Assembly (NCBI RefSeq): GCF_011440305.1
Contig: NZ_JAAOIW010000001.1
Location: forward strand, 496,001-560,000
Direction of reading: 5' to 3'
DNA length: 64,000 bases
Source of the DNA: Paenibacillus agricola
GTDB taxonomy: Bacteria; Bacillota; Bacilli; Paenibacillales; NBRC-103111
A program made the position numbers and the translations under genes. This document shows positions 53,007 to 61,220 of the stretch, piece after piece. The stretch's first letter is position 1. The number at the start of each line of letters is the position of its first letter. The notes below the pieces were generated by a model that searched no databases, was not told where the DNA came from, and worked only from the letters and a program-made list of their open reading frames with translations.

Positions 53007-53870
53007 TCAAATTTCTTCTAGCGCCTTTGGTGTAGAGAGATAGAGAACAAACGGCTCTCCAATCGACAAAAGCTCCTTGCTGAATTCTTGTAGATCCAGA
53101 TTGTGTAGCTTCTCCTGAAGCTGCCGTGATGTAGCCAGAAGCATTTGGTACAGCTGGGCTGAGATTTTATATTTCATCCAAAGCGAGCGTAATTTCCCTT
53201 GGTCAGGCTCCTCTACCTGCATCAGCTTCCGTTCTTCCTTAGAGGTGTGCTGCAACAAGTACCAGAAGCTCCAGCTATCAAGAATCGGCTGCTCCTTCTC
53301 CATACGTCCAACCTCCTGCAACAGAAGCTCACCTTGTGTGAATAAACGCAAAATCTCAGGCCAAATTCTATCCATAGGCGACTGCATGAACGGCGTGAAA
53401 GCAAGATAGAGCTGCATCCTGACCTCGATAGATTGCTTCAAGTATTCGTCAGCAGGCATCTTTAATGTTTTCATTGTCTCATACAGGGTTAACTTTAACC
53501 GATTCGCCTCACATATGGCTTCAGCAAGTGCGCCAATAAGCTGGATGTGTCCAGATTTAGCTAGAAGGCTGTAGAAGCAAGCGCTAAAATAATCGCCAGC
53601 CAAAACCTTGATCTGCCTGGATCTTGCCGTTCTTATATCCTTGGCCTCGTTGGTAATACTAACTGAATCATGCGTTTCAAGCCCCACCTGTACCAAGCTG
53701 GTTACCAGGCTGAATAACTCACTGTTTTCCTGCATGGTATTACTCTGGTTAAGAAATGCATATAAAATCCGTGTACGGATCTCAGGAAATTGGGGTAGCT
53801 CCGTATACTTCTGTATCATGTCATAATTCATATATTTAGTAGCCATTTCTGGTATCCGATAACCATTCAT
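53007..53870 (-). CDS. hepS: Heptaprenyl diphosphate synthase component I
   Basis: Non-catalytic helical subunit of the heptaprenyl diphosphate synthase. 287 residues. The N-terminus [17 protein letters not shown] and the middle [25 protein letters not shown] match HepS proteins. Two ATGs in a row precede it; I use the second (53870), six bases from GGAGG. The order hepS-menG-...-hepT is as in B. subtilis, with ubiA and ubiX inserted. Confidence 0.92.
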   Translation of the reverse strand: MNGYRIPEMATKYMNYDMIQKYTELPQFPEIRTRILYAFLNQSNTMQENSELFSLVTSLVQVGLETHDSVSITNEAKDIRTARSRQIKVLAGDYFSACFYSLLAKSGHIQLIGALAEAICEANRLKLTLYETMKTLKMPADEYLKQSIEVRMQLYLAFTPFMQSPMDRIWPEILRLFTQGELLLQEVGRMEKEQPILDSWSFWYLLQHTSKEERKLMQVEEPDQGKLRSLWMKYKISAQLYQMLLATSRQLQEKLHNLDLQEFSKELLSIGEPFVLYLSTPKALEEI

Positions 53871-53920
53871 CATTTGCCTCCGAACCGGTAAGAGAACATC
53901 TCTTGATCATAATCCAAACT

Positions 53921-53926
53921 ATTATA
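53921..53926 (-). promoter_or_regulatory. -10 element of a probable hepS promoter
   Basis: TATAAT on the minus strand, 51 bp before hepS. The best -35 candidate, TTGTGC, is 19 bp away, so the promoter is only moderate. Confidence 0.45.
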
Positions 53927-54030
53927 GCACAATCAAAGTCTTGACGCACAACCAATGTCTCGACGAATCCTCCTCCACTAATAGGAGAGTAAAGGCCACG
54001 ACAAAAATCAGCTTAACCTGCAATTATATT

Positions 54031-54561
54031 TCAGTTTATTAATTCGAATTTCTCTTGCCAATTTCTTGTGTAGGTTACACGGAAATGCTTTTGCAAGTAG
54101 GTTTCTAGCTCTTGTTGGTCATCTACGCTAAAGCTGCTTTCAAGCTTTGGCACCATTTGCTCACGCCTTGCATCAGAAGCCATAAGCAAGGAAGCGCTCC
54201 CCCCCGCTTGCTTGGAACCATCCAATACTCTAATAAGCACTTGATTAATATTGGAGGAGCGATTAACCATCACCTGGCTTATGGCATATACATCCTTGGC
54301 AATCTCCAAGCGATCTGTTGATGGCGTGGTGAATAAATCAATCGAAACAATAGCACGGCTGACTTCAACCTTGCGAATCCGAAGATGCAGCTGTGTTTTA
54401 CTTAACACATCCACGATATTCATTTCAGATATAGGTTCTGCTCGAGCCAAGTTAAACACAGGTGAATTCCAGCCATCCTCGAGCTGTGGCAATACGGAGA
54501 GCGAGAGCGCAATTACAGTGGACAGCATTGAAGTGATAAGAAGTCGGACTAACCATCTCAT
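54031..54561 (-). CDS. Secreted or membrane-anchored protein of unknown function
   Basis: 176 residues. An N-terminal hydrophobic segment (about 4-24) is followed by an extracytoplasmic region with one beta-rich and one helical half. I see TQLHLRIRKVEVSRAIVSIDL and VNRSSNINQVLIRVLDG, but no motif I can name. ATG 54561 has AGGGGG nine bases upstream; the frame is open further but lacks an RBS. It lies between mtrB and hepS, where B. subtilis has none. A terminator after mtrB separates the two. Confidence 0.78.
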   Translation of the reverse strand: MRWLVRLLITSMLSTVIALSLSVLPQLEDGWNSPVFNLARAEPISEMNIVDVLSKTQLHLRIRKVEVSRAIVSIDLFTTPSTDRLEIAKDVYAISQVMVNRSSNINQVLIRVLDGSKQAGGSASLLMASDARREQMVPKLESSFSVDDQQELETYLQKHFRVTYTRNWQEKFELIN

Positions 54562-54632
54562 TGGACAATTCCCCCTTGGCTTTACCCTTCCATACGCGAA
54601 CCGAAGAGACCTTACCACTATCAGTGTACAAC

Positions 54633-54655
54633 AAAAAAAAGCAGGCTATGCCTGC
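54633..54655 (-). terminator. Intrinsic terminator of mtrB
   Basis: A perfect 6-bp stem GCAGGC/GCCTGC with loop TAT and eight T after it on the minus strand, 14 bp past the mtrB stop. Confidence 0.93.
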
Positions 54656-54668
54656 ACAAGCTAATTAA

Positions 54669-54896
54669 TTAGACCTCAGTGTCCATAACTCCATGCTTGG
54701 TCATAACAACAGCCTTGCCTCTGATCTTTACCGCAGATGTATGGGCAGTAAATTGGGCAATCATAATCTCGCCCTTGTCGAGCTTTTCAGTATGATGAAA
54801 CTTCGTATCCTGTCCACGAGTCAACCCTATTACCTGTACACCATTTTCCTTCGCTTTAATGACGAAATAATCATCATGATTTTGGTTGGTATCCAT
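54669..54896 (-). CDS. mtrB: trp RNA-binding attenuation protein TRAP
   Basis: 75 residues, the same length as B. subtilis MtrB, and close in sequence along nearly the whole chain ([20 protein letters not shown] and [18 protein letters not shown]). Residues known to contact RNA are kept: the Lys in EKLDK and the Lys and Arg in VKIRG. Tryptophan-pocket residues in GLTRG-DT and FTAHTS are also kept. In the presence of tryptophan the 11-mer binds the GAG/TAG ladder. ATG 54896 is preceded by AGGAAGG. A start 22 codons earlier has no RBS. The trp leader here has a fitting site. Confidence 0.97.
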   Translation of the reverse strand: MDTNQNHDDYFVIKAKENGVQVIGLTRGQDTKFHHTEKLDKGEIMIAQFTAHTSAVKIRGKAVVMTKHGVMDTEV

Positions 54897-55011
54897 CCTT
54901 ATCTTCCTTCCTGTCCTTGCTTGCTTACTATGTATGATGCAGAAAATTTCCATGATTGTCAACTGGTTGGCATGTGCGAAATCAGGATATGTAAGGCAGC
55001 AATGACTGCCC

Positions 55012-55935
55012 CTAGGCAGCCATTGTATCTTTATATACTTTTTTTTGTTTGCTGTTGTAATAGCTTTTGAGTCTGTCCGGCAGCCAATTGGACGCTATAC
55101 GTATAACAAGATCGGCAAGCTTGACAGTACCATAAGCAAAAGCCATACCTGCAAATACATCCAACACCCAATGGATTTGTAGATACATCGTCGAGATAAT
55201 AATTAAAGAGCAGTAAGTAACCATCATATATTTGAAAATCCGATCCTTCTCACGAAGGGATACCAAAAGCATAGCAAAAGCGATCGAGGTATGCATACTT
55301 GGAAAACAGTTCATTACATACAAGGTGAGGTCACCCTCGGTTGCAAAAACACGTCCTAACAAATCAGGCTGCCCTTTCACATACCAAACCTCACGAAGCA
55401 TAATTAAATTATAAAAGGGCAGGATCAATGGAAATTGCATGATATGACCGGATAACGCATAGGAAAACATTTTCTTTATGCTTCGGGTCCAAAAGCTGCG
55501 GACGATACAAAGCCATAGCGATAGCACGAATCCGTAATTATATACCCACACCATCGCTGCATCCAAAGCAGGGGTATTAAAGGCTCTTGCCCATGCGGCA
55601 TCATTATAAGGAATGCTATTCATCGCAACATCCCATTCCCATGGATGACGATTATTTTCAAACATCCAGTTCGCAATGTTCCACCACAAGTCATTGCCAG
55701 AACCGTAAAAATAATAAAATAAGTACAACAGAGGCAATCCAAATATAAAAAAACGTTTCCATTCCACATCAACTTGATCTTGTCGAACACCGAGCAAGCA
55801 TATCAACAATAGCATCCAGCAAGCTGTGCTCCAATTCCCTCCTACCCCAATCTGCCAAATCAAGTAAATGGACGCAATGATTCCATAATGCGACCAATCG
55901 AGGGATTCCAACCATCCCTTTACGCGGATATACAT
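55012..55935 (-). CDS. PAP2-superfamily membrane phosphatase-like protein
   Basis: An integral membrane protein of 307 residues with about six hydrophobic segments. The PAP2 active-site pieces are present: [14 protein letters not shown] near 214-227 and [16 protein letters not shown] near 263-278, whose His and Asp make the acid phosphatase triad. The first motif (usually K-x6-RP) is less clear. It may act on lipid or polyprenyl phosphates, or like the inositol phosphorylceramide synthase type. Bacillus has folE here instead. Confidence 0.85.
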   Translation of the reverse strand: MYIRVKGWLESLDWSHYGIIASIYLIWQIGVGGNWSTACWMLLLICLLGVRQDQVDVEWKRFFIFGLPLLYLFYYFYGSGNDLWWNIANWMFENNRHPWEWDVAMNSIPYNDAAWARAFNTPALDAAMVWVYNYGFVLSLWLCIVRSFWTRSIKKMFSYALSGHIMQFPLILPFYNLIMLREVWYVKGQPDLLGRVFATEGDLTLYVMNCFPSMHTSIAFAMLLVSLREKDRIFKYMMVTYCSLIIISTMYLQIHWVLDVFAGMAFAYGTVKLADLVIRIASNWLPDRLKSYYNSKQKKVYKDTMAA

Positions 55936-56060
55936 GGTCTAATTTCCCCTCCTGCTAAACTTCTTACCCTATATATAATCCCTAGTTAGTATAGCAAAAG
56001 TTGCGCGAGCTTGCTTCATCAAATATTAACATAAAAGCAGGTCCTTCTCAAATTATTACA

Positions 56061-56103
56061 AAGAAAAAGGAACACCCTAATCATTGGATGATTAGGGTGT
56101 TCC
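56061..56103 (-). terminator. Strong terminator after hbs
   Basis: A perfect 15-bp stem GGAACACCCTAATCA/TGATTAGGGTGTTCC with loop TTGGA, then TTTTTCTTTG on the minus strand. It isolates hbs from the PAP2 gene. Confidence 0.95.
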
Positions 56104-56159
56104 ATGCATACTTTCAGCTCATACATTTCGTATATGAAGAAAAGAGTATGTAGGAAATA

Positions 56160-56435
56160 TTATGATTGAATTCCGTCTTTCAAAGCTTTACCTGGTTTGA
56201 AAGCAGGGATTTTGCTTGAAGGAATTTCGATTTCTTCTCCAGTTTGCGGGTTACGTCCTTTACGAGCGGAACGTTCACGAACTTCAAAGTTTCCAAATCC
56301 TACCAGTTGTACTTTATCTCCACCTTGCAGGGCTTCGGAGATTGCTTCGAAAACAGCCTCAACTGCTTTAGTTGCATCCTTTTTGGAAAGCTCAGATGTT
56401 TCGGCTACCTTTGTAATCAATTCAGATTTATTCAT
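56160..56435 (-). CDS. hbs: HU DNA-binding protein
   Basis: Histone-like nucleoid protein, 91 residues. [25 protein letters not shown] at the N-terminus (read in two pieces), the beta-arm region [19 protein letters not shown] with the Pro of the DNA-intercalating tip in RNPQTG, and [11 protein letters not shown] at the end. ATG 56435 has AGGAGG eight bases upstream. A -35/-10 pair at 56541-56569 and a second TATACT box nearer fit the multi-promoter hbs of Bacillus. Confidence 0.97.
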   Translation of the reverse strand: MNKSELITKVAETSELSKKDATKAVEAVFEAISEALQGGDKVQLVGFGNFEVRERSARKGRNPQTGEEIEIPSSKIPAFKPGKALKDGIQS

Positions 56436-56540
56436 GCCATTCACCTCCTCCCAAAAAAAATTTATACCATTACATTCTTTGTTAACTGAAATGTTCAAAA
56501 GTATACATCGAAAATTACGGAAAGCGAACAAATCAAGATT

Positions 56541-56569
56541 ATATTAATACACTGACCGCGCTTTTTCAA
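56541..56569 (-). promoter_or_regulatory. hbs promoter
   Basis: -35 TTGAAA (56564-56569), 17-bp spacer and -10 TAATAT (56541-56546) on the minus strand. A TATACT box lies about 50 bp closer to the gene. Confidence 0.65.
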
Positions 56570-56626
56570 GTACAAACAAAAAAATGCACTCATTTCGAGG
56601 GCATTTTTCCACAAATATTAGGTTAA

Positions 56627-58105
56627 TTATAAGATAATGGCAATTAATCCGCCGGAACCCTCATTAATTATGCGACCTAATGTCTCTTGCAGCTTGTAGC
56701 GGGCATTGTCCGGCATCATCGCTAACTTGCCTTGAATTCCCTCTCGCACAATAGAGTGGAGCGATCTGCCGAATATATCGGACTCCCAAATTTTCAAGGG
56801 ATTGTCCTCAAAATCCTGCATTAAATACCGCACTAATTCCTCACTTTGCTTTTCCGTACCGATAATTGGGGAAAATTCTGATTCCACATCTACACGTATC
56901 ATATGGATGGATGGCGCTGTAGCCTTCAATCTCACTCCAAATCTGGAGCCTTGACGTATCAGTTCCGGTTCATCCAATACCATATCCGCAAGCGTCGGTG
57001 GGGCGATTCCATAACCTGTTGTTTTCACCATCTCCAACGCCTCTGCGAAATGGTCATATTCCCTTTTGGCATGGCTGAATTCCTGCATCATTTGCAGCAG
57101 ATGGTCTTTGCCACGGATTTCAACGCCTACCACTTCCATCAAAATACGGTCATAAAGCTCATCCGGGGCATAAAGATCGATTTCAGCCACACCCTGCCCC
57201 ATATTCATACTGGCTAGAGCGGCTCTATCAATAAATTCATAAGCTTCGAATTGGCCAACAACCCGATCGACGTCCCGCAGTCTCCGGATATCCTGGACGG
57301 TTTCCCTGACCGAATTCTCAAAGTGCGAGCGTAACCAATGGTTATCCTGCAACACCATCACCCAGCTAGGGAGGTTAACATTCACTTCATGTACGGGAAA
57401 TTCGTAGAGCACCTCACGAAGTACGGATATCATATCGTCTTCATTCATATTCGCTACACTCATCGAAACCACAGGAATATCATGGGTAGCCTGCAGCTCA
57501 CTTCTTAATTCCTGGGCGATCTCGCCATTGGGCTTGGTCGAATTCACAATGACAATAAAAGGCTTCCCTACTTCTTTAAGCTCATTAATGATACGCGCTT
57601 CAGCATCCACGTATGAGGAACGTGGAATCTCCGCAATCGAGCCATCCGTCGTTATAACAACACCTAAGGTCGCATGCTCCTGAATGACCTTTCTTGTGCC
57701 AATCTCTGCCGCTTCCTGAAAGGGTATCGCTTCATCAAACCAAGGAGTGTTAATCATTCTTGGTCCATTTTCATCCTCGTAGCCTTTGGCTCCCTCAATG
57801 ACATAGCCCACACAATCAACTAAACGTATGTTCACGTTTAGCCCTTCTGCTACATGCAATTGAACAGCGGTATTCGGCACGAATTTCGGTTCCGTCGTCA
57901 TTATCGTGCGTCCTGCTGCACTTTGTGGCAATTCATCCGTTGCCCTAGTTCGATCTGACTCGTTCAGTATGTTGGGCAGCACCACGGATTCCATAAATCG
58001 CTTGATAAACGTTGACTTCCCCGTACGGACCGCTCCAACGACCCCCAGGTAAATATCCCCGCCAGTACGCTCTGCAATGTCTTTAAAGATATCCACTTTT
58101 TCCAA
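56627..58105 (-). CDS. spoIVA: Stage IV sporulation protein A
   Basis: ATPase that polymerises on the forespore surface to build the spore coat basement layer. Exactly 492 residues, as in B. subtilis, with Walker A GAVRTGKSTFIKRF near 24-37, the VDCVGYVIEGAKGYEDENGPRM region near 96-117 and C-terminal GSGGLIAIIL. The start is TTG 58105 with AGGAGG eight bases upstream. A CATATAGT (58167-58174) with TCATAAT 13 bases behind it resembles a sigma-E promoter, which controls spoIVA in Bacillus; I rate that as moderate. Confidence 0.98.
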   Translation of the reverse strand: MEKVDIFKDIAERTGGDIYLGVVGAVRTGKSTFIKRFMESVVLPNILNESDRTRATDELPQSAAGRTIMTTEPKFVPNTAVQLHVAEGLNVNIRLVDCVGYVIEGAKGYEDENGPRMINTPWFDEAIPFQEAAEIGTRKVIQEHATLGVVITTDGSIAEIPRSSYVDAEARIINELKEVGKPFIVIVNSTKPNGEIAQELRSELQATHDIPVVSMSVANMNEDDMISVLREVLYEFPVHEVNVNLPSWVMVLQDNHWLRSHFENSVRETVQDIRRLRDVDRVVGQFEAYEFIDRAALASMNMGQGVAEIDLYAPDELYDRILMEVVGVEIRGKDHLLQMMQEFSHAKREYDHFAEALEMVKTTGYGIAPPTLADMVLDEPELIRQGSRFGVRLKATAPSIHMIRVDVESEFSPIIGTEKQSEELVRYLMQDFEDNPLKIWESDIFGRSLHSIVREGIQGKLAMMPDNARYKLQETLGRIINEGSGGLIAIIL

Positions 58106-58166
58106 TGAGAATCCCTCCTACAGGTGGTTTAAAGCGAAACTCGTACATATGATTTCAGATTACTAT

Positions 58167-58194
58167 ACTATATGTACAAGCCAGCCAATTATGA
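58167..58194 (-). promoter_or_regulatory. Possible sigma-E promoter of spoIVA
   Basis: -10-like CATATAGT (58167-58174) and -35-like TCATAAT (58188-58194), 13-bp spacer, on the minus strand. Resemblance to sigma-E consensus (-10 CATACANT) only. The rest of the 267-bp gap is the downstream terminator and no other gene. Confidence 0.4.
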
Positions 58195-58311
58195 TAAATT
58201 GTTTCCTCGGCTATTTGTAATCACTCCCTGCTCATGACGGCATACCGAGCCGCAGCATCATCTCTTTGAGAATATATGAACAGGAGGTATTTAATATGCT
58301 GCTGCTCTATA

Positions 58312-58351
58312 AAAAAAGCCCCTAGCTCCATGAATCTCATGGGCTAGGGGC
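58312..58351 (-). terminator. Intrinsic terminator of the YphF-like gene
   Basis: GCCCCTAGC and CCATGA pair with TCATGG and GCTAGGGGC around a 3-base loop (one bulge), followed by seven T on the minus strand. Confidence 0.92.
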
Positions 58352-58372
58352 ATTGGAGACGGCATAGCTGCT

Positions 58373-59116
58373 TTACATAGGCACTCCCATAACTGGCGTA
58401 GGTTGTCCATTCAACCAATGGTACGCGTACGAGCGGGCAGGGACAAAAAATGCTTCCTTGACTAAAAGCTGCCTTAAATCCTGCTTGTCATTTAATTGGC
58501 TTTGCAGTGATTTTTTATCGATCAACCGCATGATTTCTTCTGCATAGTCGATTGCCACTTGCCCCTCTTCATTCATCAGAAGAGGTAGCTGCACTTGCCG
58601 CGTATACATGCTCTGTACCACCAGCGGCTTTTTGTTCATTTTGACAAAGTCCAATCGGTAAAATGAAGGTGCCACAGCTTCGCCTTTAGGAATTTGCCCA
58701 TTGTTTTTGGCTTTGTAGGCATCTACAAGCTTCTGCGCCTCGACAGTTTGCTGGAATGAAGCCAGATCCATCATTTTTACAGCAGGCTTTGTCTCCACAT
58801 CGACCAGCATATAGACGACACTGCCTCCGCTCTCAAAGGCATTAGCCGGGACATTGCTAATCAGTGCCCGTTCCTTTAGCTTTTTGAATTCGATCGGATA
58901 TTTTTCGAAAATAGGTGTCGTTTCTTCACTGTTTTTTATCGGCAGCACACCGGTCTTTGCCTGATACTGGTCAATGGCATTTTGCACAACCACTATATAT
59001 TCACTTGTGGCGATCTGATTTTCCTTACGCATATCCTGTGGATACATACAGCCCGCTAACGCTAAGCACATCAGGCATAGCACCAGTATCCTTGCAGCCT
59101 GTTTCCCTACTACCAT
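58373..59116 (-). CDS. YphF-like lipoprotein
   Basis: A predicted lipoprotein of 247 residues. Lipobox LAGC with Cys near residue 23 after a hydrophobic start. A helical stretch at about 38-55 (EYIVVVQNAIDQYQAKTG) and a similar one near 125-145 suggest two related halves. I see no enzyme motif. In B. subtilis spoIVA is followed upstream by yphF, a gene of the same length class, so I call it a YphF counterpart by position and lipoprotein character. Seven bases overlap with the ferredoxin gene upstream. Confidence 0.75.
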   Translation of the reverse strand: MVVGKQAARILVLCLMCLALAGCMYPQDMRKENQIATSEYIVVVQNAIDQYQAKTGVLPIKNSEETTPIFEKYPIEFKKLKERALISNVPANAFESGGSVVYMLVDVETKPAVKMMDLASFQQTVEAQKLVDAYKAKNNGQIPKGEAVAPSFYRLDFVKMNKKPLVVQSMYTRQVQLPLLMNEEGQVAIDYAEEIMRLIDKKSLQSQLNDKQDLRQLLVKEAFFVPARSYAYHWLNGQPTPVMGVPM

Positions 59117-59454
59117 AAGCCATCATCCTCCCGCTCTGCCTCTAGCTGCTTGCGTATAGCCGCTTTTAGCGGATCCTCAGGCAGCATTACCGTCACATCG
59201 GCAATGGCTTTGGCTTGGCAGGCAAGCCGGTAGCCTTGCTCATCCATGCCCCCAAGCTTAAGACGCTCATTCTGGTTCATAGGAGCAAGAGCAGTTTGGT
59301 CAGGCACATGGACTTTGCACATCAGACAAGCGGCTTTGCCATCGCATCTAGTACGAATATGCACCCTTGCTTTGCGGGAAGCTTCCAATATCGTCATCCC
59401 AGGCCTCACCTGGATCGATTTATTGTCGGGTAAAAACGTGATATGGACGCCCAT
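59110..59454 (-). CDS. [2Fe-2S] ferredoxin-like protein
   Basis: 114 residues with the beta-grasp pattern. Cluster ligands appear as C-x5-C-x2-C in TRCDGKAACLMCKV near 36-49 and a fourth Cys in YRLACQAKA near 82. Its VRPGMTILEASRKA is the usual lead-in. An electron carrier; partner not identifiable. I use ATG 59454, with AAGGAG 11 bases upstream; a GTG four codons earlier is closer to the RBS. It overlaps the YphF-like gene by 7 bp, so it is likely co-transcribed. Confidence 0.88.
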   Translation of the reverse strand: MGVHITFLPDNKSIQVRPGMTILEASRKARVHIRTRCDGKAACLMCKVHVPDQTALAPMNQNERLKLGGMDEQGYRLACQAKAIADVTVMLPEDPLKAAIRKQLEAEREDDGLW

Positions 59455-59473
59455 CGTATGATTCACTCCTTCT

Positions 59474-60091
59474 TCATGCTTGTCTGTTTTCCGACAGCAG
59501 AAGTTTGTTGAGCTCTTGAATAATAGCTTCACTGAACATATTACGCTCCAGCAATGCTTCCAGAGCCTTAGAAATCTTAGAGCTTCGACTTCTCATTACC
59601 GCTGCAATAGCCTCATAACGATCGGGCCGGTTACGCAGCAAATTAAAAAGAAGCTCATGCTCAAGTGGCATTAAACGAAGCACATGTTTATTTGTGGCAG
59701 GGCTATCCTCTAAAAATAGCTTATAAATCTGGCTGTATTGCTCACTTAAAAAGTCTACTTCCACATTATACAAGCAGCCGTTTGTGTTCACTTCAAACCC
59801 TCCGACTAATTCCACGTTGGTTCCGGCAACCGAGTAGTGGCTTAGAATCGAACGGTATATGGCTGTACGGTCTTCCAGCTGCTGATCTGTGGAATATGCA
59901 GATAAGGCATAATGAAGCTCCTGTGCACCCTCTGAATCGACATATAGATCTAAATCTTGGGGAGCCGCTGTGAGCGGGACACCTTGGAGCAGCAAACCGC
60001 AGCTTCCGCCCACTAACCATGACGCTTTAACATCCTTTAAAAGAACCACTACCTGCCTAAGCGCAATGGAGAGCGCTTCCCATCCATGCAT
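59474..60091 (-). CDS. Putative minimal nucleotidyltransferase
   Basis: 205 residues. The nucleotidyltransferase fold is suggested by GGS in SWLVGGSCGLLLQG near 24-37 and the paired acidic PQDLDLYV near 44-51, then a third acidic strand VEVDFLSE near 110-117. The C-terminal half is helical. Members of this superfamily modify nucleotides, antibiotics, proteins or RNA; the substrate is unknown. It sits between two ferredoxin genes. Confidence 0.75.
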   Translation of the reverse strand: MHGWEALSIALRQVVVLLKDVKASWLVGGSCGLLLQGVPLTAAPQDLDLYVDSEGAQELHYALSAYSTDQQLEDRTAIYRSILSHYSVAGTNVELVGGFEVNTNGCLYNVEVDFLSEQYSQIYKLFLEDSPATNKHVLRLMPLEHELLFNLLRNRPDRYEAIAAVMRSRSSKISKALEALLERNMFSEAIIQELNKLLLSENRQA

Positions 60092-60139
60092 CTATACTCC
60101 TCCTGCCATCTATCCTTTATCCGTCTTTATCCTACCGGA

Positions 60140-60433
60140 TTAGAAATAAGGCTTGTGCGTTATGGTTATGACCCCATCTTGTTGAACCTGCAATTGGCAG
60201 CCAAGACGGTAGCCAGCTTCGATTTCCTCCGGCTCTAGCCGATCTAGCTCAGCATCTGTTGGAGCCTTTAGATATTCACTACCCTCTTTAACAAGGCAGC
60301 GGCAGCGGGCACAGGAGCCCCGCGTGCAAGCGAAGCCCCAATCCACTTCATGTTTAAGCGCCAAATCCAAGACCGTTAAGCCACTTTCCCATTCTATCTG
60401 CTTTTGTACTTTACGCCCGTTAAGCAAGATCAT
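60140..60433 (-). CDS. Plant-type [2Fe-2S] ferredoxin
   Basis: 97 residues. C-x4-C-x2-C in FACTRGSCARCRCLV near 35-49 and the fourth Cys in YRLGCQLQV near 80 match chloroplast-type [2Fe-2S] ferredoxins. The N-terminus MILLNGRKVQKQIEW is the first beta strand pair. ATG 60433 has CGGGGG 12 bases upstream, a long gap; a TTG 36 bases earlier overlaps the next gene. It is the second ferredoxin within 700 bp and differs in Cys spacing from the first, so they probably serve different partners. Confidence 0.9.
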   Translation of the reverse strand: MILLNGRKVQKQIEWESGLTVLDLALKHEVDWGFACTRGSCARCRCLVKEGSEYLKAPTDAELDRLEPEEIEAGYRLGCQLQVQQDGVITITHKPYF

Positions 60434-60452
60434 AACAGCTTTAAACCCCCGT

Positions 60453-60632
60453 TCACAAAATAGATACAATCATGTATAACAAAATCGGTACAAACATTAA
60501 AAAAGCAATGATGGAAAGAATCATGCGTATGGCCCCTTTAGTGCGGCTTCTTGCATATGAAATCAAGAAAGACGCCCCTGCCATAAGGCCGATGGCAACG
60601 AACGATGCCCACATTTTATCCATTGAACTCAT
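60453..60632 (-). CDS. Small membrane protein YphE-like (DUF2768)
   Basis: A 59-residue protein made of two transmembrane helices (about 5-22 and 34-56) with a positive loop SRTKGAIR between them. It matches the short DUF2768 group, which includes B. subtilis YphE. YphE lies between yphF and gpsA there, as this gene does here. I start at ATG 60632, with AAGGAG ten bases upstream. Function unknown, but members are found in spore formers. Confidence 0.85.
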   Translation of the reverse strand: MSSMDKMWASFVAIGLMAGASFLISYARSRTKGAIRMILSIIAFLMFVPILLYMIVSIL

Positions 60633-60760
60633 TAATATACGGCTCCTTGTCATCTTAAATAGGGTGAAATATGACCTATTATACCATAGTTCATATGGCA
60701 AAAGTGACACCAAGCCGTGAAGCACAGGTGACATCCTTAATGTTACTAAGCTGCAGCTAT

Positions 60761-60798
60761 AAAAAAAACACAAGCTTCCCAAGATGGGAGCGCCTGTG
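60761..60798 (-). terminator. Intrinsic terminator of spoVIF
   Basis: Stem CACA..GC..CCC against GGG..GC..TGTG, imperfect, with a 5-base loop and eight T on the minus strand, 10 bp past the stop. Confidence 0.8.
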
Positions 60799-60808
60799 CC
60801 ATGTAAAA

Positions 60809-61084
60809 TTATTTTTTGGTCAACATCTTTACCATCTGCTCCATATTGCTTGGACTTACCTTGCTGTTCTTGATCGCATGGATCAATTCGTTAACCGTTG
60901 CTTCCGAAACCGGTACGTTAGCCAAGCTAGATACTTGCTTGATCAGCTGCTTGAGTTGAGCCTCACTTTGCATGGTTGAAGGCTTGACACCACTGGCCAG
61001 CTTACTTATATCTTTTTCGCTAATATTTTTACCGGTTTTTTTCTTAACGGCATTAAGCACGTCCTTGGATATATCTTTGGCCAT
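60809..61084 (-). CDS. spoVIF: Stage VI sporulation protein F
   Basis: Spore coat assembly protein, 91 residues, charged and mostly helical. MAKDISKDVLNAVKKKTGKN and SKVSPSNMEQMVKMLTKK at the ends match the SpoVIF (YjcC) family. ATG 61084 has AGGAGG seven bases upstream. The hairpin element lies directly before this RBS. In Bacillus the gene is elsewhere; here it has joined the gpsA region. Confidence 0.9.
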   Translation of the reverse strand: MAKDISKDVLNAVKKKTGKNISEKDISKLASGVKPSTMQSEAQLKQLIKQVSSLANVPVSEATVNELIHAIKNSKVSPSNMEQMVKMLTKK

Positions 61085-61099
61085 TGTTGCCCCTCCTTC

Positions 61100-61134
61100 G
61101 AGCTTTCGCAGAAAGCTCACTTCGGAATCAGTCC
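61100..61134 (-). repeat. RBS-proximal hairpin element before spoVIF
   Basis: A perfect 8-bp stem GAGCTTTC-GCA-GAAAGCTC (61100-61118) next to the RBS, with the flank ACTTCGGAATCAGTCC as read on the plus strand. Confidence 0.8.
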
Positions 61135-61220
61135 ACTAGGAATGATTCTAAAGTATTTTATGAAGGAGGGATCCGCACGGTGTAGGCGGTGGTCTAATGC
61201 TTTAATAATGATTGAACCAG

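Noticed and set aside
58279-58325. Nine-codon plus-strand ORF (MLLLYKKSP) behind a perfect AGGAGG
   Set aside because: Its last codons and stop are part of the minus-strand terminator stem. No promoter seen on the plus strand. The RBS match may be chance.
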